DNA from: Arcuatula senhousia
Lineage: Eukaryota; Mollusca; Bivalvia; Mytilida; Mytilidae
NCBI GenBank assembly: GCA_963971305.1
Contig: OZ020309.1
Span: forward strand, 17,787,001 to 17,851,000
Reading direction: 5' to 3'
DNA: 64,000 nt
This document shows positions 34,008-43,700 of this stretch, in pieces. The translations under genes and the position numbers were made by a program. Numbering within the stretch: the stretch's first letter is position 1; every line of letters starts with the position of its first letter. Under the pieces are notes generated by a model. It was not told the origin of the DNA and did no database searches. It saw nothing but the letters and a program-made list of their open reading frames with translations.

Positions 34008-34853
34008 TTACAGTTCTTGGATCTTTAGGCTGTATTTCTGTGCTATCTTGTCAATCTCTGCGCACCTCTCCTTAGTGTAGACGAAATTACTTGGTTGTCT
34101 AACGTCATACCAGTGCTCGTGACTCCGTTGTATCTCCTTGTACAATTCTTCATTCTTACTCTTAAATACTTCTTTGTACGCCTCTAATTTGGTTTCAAAA
34201 ACAAGCAGGTAACTTTCTCTTTCTGTTAATTCAAAGATGTAAGTACTTTGCGGTAAATCCAAAGTAACTTTCTTCACATTATACGATCTCTTTCTCTTAG
34301 CCTGAATCTCAACAGGAGACGGTGTACCATTCTCTGTACTGGTTGCAGATTCTTTTCTTCTTTTTGGCATCTTCTTAATTCTTTCTGTCTCGGCTTTCCG
34401 GGCATCTGGGTTATCCACAACGTCCGTGTCGCCTGGAGGTTGAGCGGTGTTTTCCAACTCATCTGGTTTTTCGGGTTGATGTTGAATCGGATCACCGGAT
34501 TCAATGGATATATCTTGTGTGTCATTCGTACTGTTTACTTCAACGGGGTCATTTTCTAGGTCGCTGGTAACTGAGTCGACTTTGTCGTCCTCCTGTTTCT
34601 TCCGAGCGATATAGGCTTGGAGGCGTCTGTTGTTTCTATCCGTCCTAGCCTTCGAAGACCTCTTCCGTCTGGGCTGTCTAGTTTGGCTGGCTGTTGATTC
34701 ATCTTTGGTGGTGTTATGCCATCTGATCGTGAGCTTGTATGTTCCGTTCCTGGCCGAGAGATCCCAGCTGGCGGTTTGATTCTCAAGCAGATGCAGTATG
34801 GTAAATACATCCACAGTCAAAGTTGAATGCTTCTCTTGCGCCTGGTCTGACAT
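34008..34853 (-). CDS. Accessory protein of the Tigger-like element, unknown function
   Basis: A 281-residue frame directly upstream of the transposase on the same strand, 104 bases apart, probably in one transcription unit. Residues 1-50 form a compact segment (VFTILHLLENQTASWDLS, TYKLTIRWHN). Residues 60-86 are strongly basic (PRRKRSSKARTDRNNRRLQA), 88-155 acidic and disordered, and 158-190 basic with nuclear-signal character (KKMPKRRKE, AKRKRSYNVKK). Residues 205-281 are charged and probably helical (ERESYLLVFETKLEAYKEVF). The basic region resembles short basic segments found in proteins of other invertebrate transposons, but I cannot assign a family. It may bind DNA or partner the transposase; that is inference. 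Its stop lies inside a donor-like CT|GTAAAT, so splicing to the transposase is conceivable. Confidence 0.75.
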   Translation of the reverse strand: MSDQAQEKHSTLTVDVFTILHLLENQTASWDLSARNGTYKLTIRWHNTTKDESTASQTRQPRRKRSSKARTDRNNRRLQAYIARKKQEDDKVDSVTSDLENDPVEVNSTNDTQDISIESGDPIQHQPEKPDELENTAQPPGDTDVVDNPDARKAETERIKKMPKRRKESATSTENGTPSPVEIQAKRKRSYNVKKVTLDLPQSTYIFELTERESYLLVFETKLEAYKEVFKSKNEELYKEIQRSHEHWYDVRQPSNFVYTKERCAEIDKIAQKYSLKIQEL

Positions 34854-35016
34854 TAAGTGTCATCCGCAATCTTGACTACATGTTGACGAATTATTGATAA
34901 TACGACAAGAATCAGGATTGCAAGTTTGCTGCATCCAACCCTAGGTTCTGTCATTTTGCGTTACTTAAACTATTTTGTCATGTCGATATAGAGGGTCTGT
35001 ATTTAAGCGAAAAATA

Positions 35017-35250
35017 CCCAAGCTCATTTTCTTATTTACACCAATTAAAATCGTCATTGTCTGCTCATTATTTTGATTCCCAAGCTAAGAATTGTTTTAT
35101 TTTCACCAATTGAAATAATTATTGTATACTCAAAACCCTGGCTATTGTTTAGTTTTAGCTAATCAAAATCATTAAAATCTCCTCAATACCCAAGCTAAGA
35201 TTATTGATCACGCCAATTAAAATCATTCTAGTCTACTCATATTCAATAAC
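35017..35250 (-). repeat. Four degenerate 53-62 bp repeats in the transposon leader
   Basis: The motif 'cccaagct' (once 'ccctggct') starts at 35017, 35079, 35136 and 35189, each followed by a variant of 'caccaattaaaatcatt' and 'tctactca'. Repeats near an end often bind the transposase or shape the promoter; that role is inferred. Confidence 0.65.
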
Positions 35251-36043
35251 AACAAGTTTCCTTTCACGTGCTAATCTATTTTAAGATCTTTTTTTAAATT
35301 TTATCTAAAGAAAATAAAAACATTTTTTGCATTCAATTCCGATATTTGACTTGTTAAAACTTAAGATATAAATTACGATTCCGGTTTTCTGGAAAATTAT
35401 ATTTTATTGAAAAGCGTCAATCGTATAAACACACTTAAAAATTAACCACTCAATCTCAAATCATTAAATGATTTAAAGATTTAAATCTCCTTTCACACCT
35501 TTTAATTGAAGCCATATCTCTGTCAACGATTAAGTTGTGTAACGGAAATGTCACGCGAGGTTAATTACACAATAGCAACAGGTGTTCACCTGTGCAATGA
35601 ACCGTTGGAAAATCAATACTCTAGACAAGGACAATTATTTACAGGTAAATCTTGATTATTTGTCGTTATAACGGATTGATTTGTGCTTGTTTAGTACGTT
35701 TTGTTACCGACATTCCCTGTCGGAGTCGGAAACCGAATATTCCGTTATTTCGAGTATAAAATACACATGGACACGTTTGTGCCCATAGTAGTTTTGTCGG
35801 ATGTCGAATATTCCGTTAAAACGAATGTCGTTGTAGCGAGGGTTGTACTTCATGCCCGACTTCATGAACGTCACAATGTTAAAATTATGTAAAGGAGTCT
35901 GATTTCCCGCTAATAATCTTTGAAGTCAAACATCTCGGAAAGGAACACACGGACCTATAATTCTTTTTTGTTATTTAATAAAGTGGACAATTATCTATCA
36001 TTTCCATGACAAGTCATCAAATCTTTTATAATAAAAAAAATTC

Positions 36044-36058
36044 AGGAGTGACCATCCT
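36044..36058 (-). repeat. Candidate right TIR of the Tigger-like element
   Basis: AGGAGTGACCATCCT, followed by TAAG; inverted partner of 31779-31793. Confidence 0.5.
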
Positions 36059-36353
36059 TAAGTCAATATGGTCTCAATAATCAAGTACATGTAGCAACAT
36101 CTCAATTCAATATCAATTTTGCTTTTATGATCTCACTTTGCCAAGCTATCACATTTTTTTGGAACAGTTTGACGTAGTATAATGAAATTATGTGACAACT
36201 ATTAATTCCATACCCGTTTTGCTATCAGTTTGGTAGTGAAGGTCAATCTTCTTCGCAGTACGCTAATCATTTCCGACGAAAATAGGCCAGGCTTATCCCA
36301 CTGCTACAGGCTTGTATGAATTCCATCAAGATGCTTGAAATAAAATCATTTGA

Positions 36354-36676
36354 AATTCCCCGAGGTTAGCCCGCTCCGGCACCAACACTTTTGAGTTGGA
36401 GAAAAAATCAAAGCTTTAAATTATCCGTATAAATTTCAAAATTGTCTAAACCCTAAGGTTCTTCCTACTCCAGACATAGGTTGAATATCTTAGTAATAAT
36501 TTGGTTCCCCAGTTTGGTATTTTTGGTTATACTGTTCTATGCTCTTCATATTCATACAGTGTTTGGCATTTTCAATATTTTTGGTAGAGCGCCTCTGATG
36601 AGTCTTGAATAGACGAAACGCGCGTCAGGCGTAGCAAAATTTATTGTCTGGAACTTTGTTGTCATTTGTATTTTGA
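36354..36676 (+). repeat. 358-bp family, single forward copy
   Basis: Runs from 'ccccgaggttagcccgctcc' to 'ggaactttgttgtcattt'. It lacks the 'cacacgtgaaggttggcac' joining segment that is present in the tandem copies, so it is a single unit. It lies 295 bp outside the transposon end. Confidence 0.85.
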
Positions 36677-38487
36677 ACAATTTTTCAAAATTTTGCTATA
36701 GATAGCATGAAAACATCAACATTTTCTGTAACCATTTTTTGTTGTTGTAAAACCGGTTTAAATTAGTATGCACTATTTAAGAGTGAAGAAGAAGTGTTTA
36801 GGCTATACTATAAACAATATGTGGTTGCATAATGCATTTAGGTATAGTCCGTTTGAGTTTTATAAATCAACGAAAAATGGCTTGTAAATTTACGTCTTGC
36901 AACATATTTTAACTATTTTAGTATGTCATAACTTTTTAATGGCATACGAACTCAGGCAAAAGATTTCAAAATTTTTGCATGATTAATAAAAATGTTTTAC
37001 ATAGACCTTAATAGTAAAAATGGACCAAAACTTCATAGAAATCCATGGGAGTACAACCTAGTGATAAGGAACAGCATTTACTCCGTATACCTTTAAAAAT
37101 CCTTTGTGGAGCTAATTGGTCATCTGATCTCCTATTGTTAGTTCTTTCAATTATGTTCAGGTGGGCTCAACACCTGGCTGTTCCGTCAGATAAACACACC
37201 ATTTAAGGTATTATTAAAATTGGTGAAATATTTAGCATTAGACCATAAGGAAAACTTTTTTGTTTTAGAAGATAACATCTTGATTTTTGATATCAGAGTT
37301 CGTATACTAATAAAAAGTTTATTTGTGTTTAAAAAATAAATTTTATTTGAGAGACAAAAAAATTTAAAAGAATTTTCGTTGATTTATAGAACTCAAATGG
37401 ACTATATATGTGAGTACAATTCATGGTTTTTAATTTAAAGAGTAGAGGTCAAAAAGGGGTAATTGAAAAGAAGCCCTGAAAGTCTGGTGCAGTGATTAGT
37501 GTACGGAACGTTATGGACGGGAACTGGAACTGTGAGGAGTTTGAGTAAAGGTAAGCATGGTCAATTGTACGAATGTAGATGTATCTTTTGTTTTATGCGT
37601 GTCGCAAAATGATAACACATATACATGACATAAGCAGGATATTTCTGACGTGTTATAACTTGGCTGAGGTCCACATTGTTTTCATGTTACATTAACCTTG
37701 TATAATTCAGGGAGGCCGTACTGCTGCTTAAAATTTATCTGTGCTAATTACATTTACAAGTTTCATGGAATCGCTTTTATTCTAACCTTCTAATATTTTG
37801 AAAATCAACTGGTTTCGTCATATACAGTTTTGTGGATAAAGAAAGATAATTCATAATAAACAAATATAGAAACGTCCTCTTCTTACAAGTTACCATGTCA
37901 TTTAATAACATATATATCTGCTTAATTTATTAGTAGTATAATCCATCAAAAAAGAAAAATATCAGAAGATATTCAGTTCTCCCTGAATGCGAAAGTGAAA
38001 ACGATGATAAAAAACTTAATATCGATACCTAAATTAAAGCATTTATAAAAGAAGAAACAAAATGTTTATATGAATGTATGACAGACGTCAACATCAACTA
38101 AAAAGTAACAAAATTTCGTTGAAAGCTGAAACAGATAAATTGACCTTTAGTTTTTATCTCAACATCAATACCCTTAAACTTGGTCATCCTCACTTGGAAA
38201 AGATTGCAACAGACGAAAACAACTTAGTTATACTAACTAGGAATTCACAAAATGTTGGTTTTGGAAAGGCATTTAATAATAATATTATTATATGCTTTGT
38301 TCGATAGAGAAAAAGTGAACAAGTTTGGATTATATTTTGTATCAGTTTTCAATTCTGTGATTTAAATCATTATTATCGAAACACAGATATTCACCGTGAA
38401 AAGCAAAAACTAGCAAAGTAGGTAGGAGTTTTGGAAAGAAAACTTTACGCAACAAAGAAAAGATGTTTTTCATTTATTTATTACTAT
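36677..38487. other. No gene seen
   Basis: AT-rich. No reading frame above 80 codons and no recognisable repeat boundary. Confidence 0.45.
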
Positions 38488-40075
38488 AGCACAATCCGTG
38501 CGGGTACCGGGCTTCGAATAGGATAAGAGCATCGCTAAGCTTGCCAGTTAAAGTCCACTAGAGAGCCATAAAAACCTGACATTTGGTCAGACCACTTTGT
38601 CTACAAAACGACTGGGATGTGTGCTCCAGGTTGTTAAATGGGGTTGAGCCTTGTCATGATGAATGTCGAAATCGTCAGGCTATAATGCGGAAAACCTGAC
38701 CGCAAACCATAGTGGTGCACCGTGTTGCACTTCCTCGCACGTTAAAGAACACCATAAGAGTAGGACCCGTAGGATCAACATGCAGGCGGCTAAATCGCCT
38801 GTCCCTATTCATTACTTCTTTTTCCAGTGGCATTCTGATTGGCCTTGTGTTCCCATTTCCTCCACTTCATCATCATTTCATGTTCATTGTATCACCCATC
38901 TTATGCTCATCTCCCGGATATAGCCGAAATCGTGCTGCTTGGGAGTAAAGGAATAACTAACTATCTAAACATTACAGCATCAGGGTAGAAATGAGACACA
39001 GACTACAAAAGTCAAAACGATATGAATTTTACTACAATTCCTACATGTACGTTACAATATTTGCATTTTTATGTATAACATTTCTTGTAAATGCAATTTG
39101 GTATTATTATACAACGCTTCATTTTCTATCAATGTAAACGATTATTCAAAACATATAAAAATGTAATAAAATGAAAAGACATTATAGTTTTTGCTTTTAC
39201 AACCGCATAACAACTGTTTTAGGCCACTTTAAATTGATTTTTCGATTGTCGGACTTCTTTGCAAAAACTGGTAGCAAGCACACATTGTTTTTTCATTCAT
39301 TGGCAAGAATCGTCAATTTTTAAGGCGGGAAAATTTTCACATAGCGAGCGGCTCCTTTTTTGAATATAAGAAAAAAGTCTAAATTTACTTTAATTAAAAG
39401 TTTAATTTGTGTTTAAGGTCTCATTTACAAGTATATTTAGATATTTATATATTTAGATATATTTTATCATGACTATTCCTATCCAACTTTTGAGTCCCGT
39501 GCGGGGCCCGGGTGGCGAATAGGCCCGCAGCAGAAAAAAAAAGCTCTTGAGAGCTTGTGTTTATTGTTGTTTGCAAATCCGAATTCAAATAAATCTTTCT
39601 TATTCTTATATTCTTATATTCTTATAGCTTGTCGTAAGAGGCGACTAAGGGTCTTGGGATTCTGACGTCGGGTCAGTGCTCAGCCCACAGAGCGACCAAG
39701 TGTGTACCCTAGGTGGCTGAATAGGGTAGCCCTCGTCCGCGGGGGTTGTCAGGTCTATAATACGGAAACCCTGACCGCCGACCATAGTGGGCCAACGTGT
39801 GTGGAGAGTGCCACGCTTCATGCACGTAAAAGACCCCTTTGTGGACCGCCCAGTAGTGCACCACATAGGCTAAATTTCCGCCCCTACCCACCTCTCCCCT
39901 TTTTCCTGTGGTTCTTCAAAATTTACCGGTCCTTTGTTTCCCACCCCATCTCCATATTTCATTTATCATCATCATTTCATGTTCATTTTATCATCCTTTT
40001 CATGTTCATCGCCTGTAAATAACCTATATAGCGTTGCACGGGCGTAAAACACCAACTCACTCACTCACTCATCCA
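38488..40075 (+). repeat. Two copies of a CpG-rich dispersed repeat with microsatellite tails
   Basis: Copy 1 (38488-38960) and copy 2 (39498-40075) share an opening motif ('ccgtgcggg', 'cgaatagg'), a central block ('ggctataatgcggaaaacct' against 'ggtctataatacggaaaccc') and a closing block ('catcatcatttcatgttcat'). Copy 2 has a (ttcttata)n tract at about 39595-39627 and ends in (ctca)n at about 40055-40072. Such tails are common at the 3' ends of LINE- or SINE-like retroposons. No reverse transcriptase is present. Reading frames over 100 codons here lie in the repeat. Confidence 0.6.
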
Positions 40076-40384
40076 ACATTTGACACACAATGTTTCAGTA
40101 TTTTATAACTGAATACTGACATCATGTAGTCTAAATACATGATTGATACTACATCCATGAAATTTAAGCATGACTATACTTTTAAAAGCATGCAGTGCAA
40201 AAAAACAAAGTTTTAATTTAATTTGGACAGAGACGCAAGAAAATCCCGACAAGACGAGGAGACTTCTCTGCTTTCTTGCCGACAATTTGAAACGATCGAA
40301 AAATCGATTTTGGGTGGCCATATGTTATCATTATTAACACCATTCTGTAAAAAGATTTTTTTTTTATAGAAATGACAATAATAT
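40076..40384. other. No gene seen
   Basis: Intergenic sequence just beyond the end of TULP4, with no credible reading frame. Confidence 0.4.
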
Positions 40385-40390
40385 TTTATT
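40385..40390 (-). promoter_or_regulatory. Candidate poly(A) signal of TULP4
   Basis: AATAAA on the - strand about 250 bases after the TULP4 stop codon. It is the first canonical hexamer that I found downstream, and there is no independent evidence of cleavage. Confidence 0.35.
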
Positions 40391-40641
40391 TTCTGAAAAA
40401 ACTGTTCATTTCTGGGATTTGATCACATATCTTGTTGAGAAAAGTTCAATCATTTTTTTCTAGCGACCTTTATGAAGACAAAAACATGTTCAGAGTAGTT
40501 CATATTCTTTTGCTCAAATATGACCTTACAATCAAATTCATGCATCTTCAACATCAAATTGACAAATACAATGTATATCGTCGTTCTGTAAATGTCTTGT
40601 TAAGTTGTTACGGTACAAGAGTCAAGCATTAGTTCAAATTA

Positions 40642-40758
40642 TCACTTCAACCTCTGTGTCACATTAGCAAGTGCCACAGCAAAAGCCTGAAGAGCTGTAA
40701 AGGGATACTGAAAGTCTAATGTATATGCATTGCTGTCTATTCTTCCAAACTGCATCAC
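40642..40758 (-). CDS. TULP4: TULP4 terminal exon
   Basis: Acceptor 'gtatttttcag'. It encodes [20 protein letters not shown] and ends [14 protein letters not shown] before TGA (40644-40642). The C-terminus matches the TULP4 form of the tubby domain end almost residue for residue. Confidence 0.95.
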   Translation of the reverse strand: MMQFGRIDSNAYTLDFQYPFTALQAFAVALANVTQRLK

Positions 40759-43700
40759 CTGAAAAATACAAAGCTTGATTTAAAGATTTTCAGAATTTAA
40801 AAACTTAATTTTCATTATACGATATTGAGATGTGGAATAAGTGTACGCGACACAACAAACATAAACAAACAGCAATTCAAAAAATCACAACGGAAAACAG
40901 CAAGCAGTCTTCAACATGACCATAGGTCACTGCTTACCGTCTTGCATTGGCCCAAGACTTGTAATACAATACACAAGTATCAAAACCAATCCCTAAATCA
41001 TCAACGAAAGACTCAATTCTTGACATAAAACAGTTGACATAGAATGACAAGGACAAACAAAGGCTTTGGCAAAGTTTCCTGGCTTAGGACAGGCACATAT
41101 AAAATGTGGCGGGGTTAAACTAGTTTTTTGGATTAACATGTTTAATAAACTGATAAAGGAAAAAATTAGATAACCAAACTTGAATTATCAATCGCAAGAA
41201 GGTAGGAACAAACAATTAAGACAACGACATACTTGACAAATAAAAAAAAATGCATTTGGTACAAGCATTTAAAAAGAAAGTAGGTTTAATCCGGTATATG
41301 ACGCAAAAACGGTCTATCATGTCTTTTCTATGCAGTCTATTGGTCTGGAAGTTCTATTAAAGAAGTGAGTTACAATTAGAATAGTGAAAAGATCATCTCA
41401 GACGACGTGATGCTTAATGTTCGACGTCCAATGTGGGAAGTGTAATTATGACTGATAGACTATTAAGGTCAAAATTAAAGAGATATTTAGTACTATAAAA
41501 CAAAGTACCGTCGAAGCCGACTAAATTGAATATTTTTTGTGTGTAGATTTCGATTTAGCAGGTCTTTTGAAATGCATTTACTGATTCAGGTCTATTACAA
41601 TTTAATGCCATCGGTAGGTATAATCATATTCATATCCGTTACAAAAAGTGGGAAATTTTATTTTTTTTAATCGGCAATTTTGACATCACCACAATTCGTT
41701 ATATTCAAAGGAAAATATTTCATGTATTTAGTGGTTACAACTGAATAATATATAAAATGAGACATAAATTTTGTTCCATCTTATCTACCAATCACGTTTC
41801 CTGAAATCTTTCAAACTGTACCAGAATTAACAACCATTCCGTCACAATTTATCCATTATTCTTAACCTAATCAGATGAAATTTTCTGGACGTTTCTGGTC
41901 AAGTAAAATTTCTTAGGAAATTCGTCAGAAAATGCAATTTATATGCTGCTATTCTCAAACAAATGAGTTGATTGTAGTTAAGGATGGGTTTCCTCCTGAC
42001 AGCAAATCAATATCAATCACATAAAATGTCTTGTTCAACCCAATTCAATACAAAGGCTTTATTTAACTGGAAGGAAAGCCATTTGTTTGGCAGCCGGTCA
42101 GGAATATTAAATTAGTTGTTTTACAGAAACATTGGTTTAACGCTAAATCTTGTGATTCGAACAACAATTTAAAGAGAGGAAATATTCGTTAAACACAAAA
42201 CTATTCTGTTAGATTTCAAATATATGTTTTTATATCATTCATGCAACGGAGATGAACTATGTCGGATCCAAAAGGGAAGAACAGAGGGTTTGCCATCTCC
42301 TTTTGAAAAAAAAAGTACTGAACAAATATGAAAGTTTTGAAGCTGAAACGGGCCAGACACCAACTAATTTGTAAAACTTCAGAATTTCGTAGGGTGCTCT
42401 TAAGGCCACAGGGTCGCTTTTAAATACGTTTTATTGTTCTATGCTCTTCATAATCATTGAGTGTTTGTCATTTTAAATATTTTGGTAGAGCGCCTCTGAT
42501 GAGTCTTGAATAGACAAAACGCGCGTCAGGCGTAGCAAAATTTATTGTGTGGAACTTTGTTGCTATTTTTATTTATGTCGGAATCGTCCTATAAAATGCG
42601 TCCATGCCGTTGGTCGTTTTTGATCATGTGGACCCTAAAAGGTTCTTGATTGTTAACTCCCTTCATTAACTCACTTGTTTTCCCCGGAATTCGATCTGGA
42701 AGTTTTTGGCTGATTCCTGGGTTACACGTCCTCCAAAATCAAGCTGATAGACCTGGCTATTCTCATTCCACATGGGTGCTTTGTTATGCATAACAAACTG
42801 TGGTACTCTCTCTTGGCTGTTTCTTCTGGCCTTTTTGAGCTAAAACAGAAAGGTTAAAACAATATAATCGAACAGTCTAAGAAAAAAATTATAATAACAT
42901 CGCTAAAATAAAGAAGGCAATGGCCCTACATGATGTGGTATAGGCATTTCAAAACAAATAAAAGTGATAAAAATTTCCTAATATCTATCCAGGACAATAT
43001 AAAAGCGTTAGAAGCAGTCTTTTTTTTCAATATTTTTTATTCTTGTGATTTTGTACTTTGTAGATCAAAACACATTCATATTGTTTATCATGTACATTTT
43101 CAGTAGTCTGTTGAATTTTCTGGGTACATTTGACTTTAATAAAAAATGGAAAAAAATAAATGATTATTTGGAATATTAAAGACATTTTGCATAAAAATAA
43201 TGTTGTGGTACTAATTGATGTGCAAATGGGTGTTCTTTAAAAACGTCTTTGAGTATGTGCGCATGTGCGTGTATTCAAAACGTGGTTCAAAATACAAAAA
43301 AAAATTTAATGTAGTTTTGGTGACACGATCAGAATTTTTTTCTATCTAAAATTATTTGATGACCAACCTTTTGTTTAAGTTGTGTTTTCTGAAAGGATTC
43401 CAAGTTTTTGTAACTGAAATTTTGATTGTTTTCTTTTAAGGCAGCCGTCAACTCCTCCGATGACAGCTCATTTTGACGGGGATATTTGGCTTTACGTTTG
43501 AAAATAGGACTGTGATGTTTACACTTTATTTTCATTGCTTCCTCTCGAAGTTTATGAGTTGGAGAATCTTGGTTGTCAATGCGTTTTAACGGAGACGACG
43601 GAAGTGACGCACTTTCACGCAACTTCCTTCCGCTGATGAACATATCTTCATGTGAACAAAGAGGAGAGCCGTTTTCTGAAGATTCATTCATTTCTGTATC

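Larger units (their letters stand above)
31779..36058 (-). mobile_element. Two-gene pogo/Tigger-like DNA transposon
   Basis: Proposed limits are AGGATGACCGCTCCT at 31779-31793 and its inverted partner AGGAGTGACCATCCT at 36044-36058 (12 of 15 match). Each is next to TA (31777-31778 and 36059-36060), within TTAA on both sides. TA duplication is the rule for the Tc1/mariner/pogo superfamily. Inside, on the - strand, come a 1.2-kb leader, an accessory gene (34853-34008) and the transposase (33903-32374). The leader holds four degenerate repeats and motifs such as 'cgttataacgg' and 'gaatattccgtta', which resemble the subterminal repeats of Tigger-type elements. Both frames are intact, so the copy may be young. 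The gene content is firmer than the exact ends. Confidence 0.6.
40759..42674 (-). other. TULP4 last intron
   Basis: 1.9 kb. It holds the 'gatgtggaataagt' repeat at 40826-41135 and a 358-bp family fragment at 42428-42568; otherwise AT-rich. Confidence 0.6.

Noticed and set aside
31776..36061. piggyBac element because of TTAA at both ends
   Set aside because: The encoded transposase is clearly pogo/Tigger type (CENP-B DNA-binding domains, DDE_1 core), not piggyBac.
39702..40022. 106-codon + strand gene
   Set aside because: Entirely within a multi-copy CpG-rich repeat; the related copy at 38.5-38.96 kb has a different frame.
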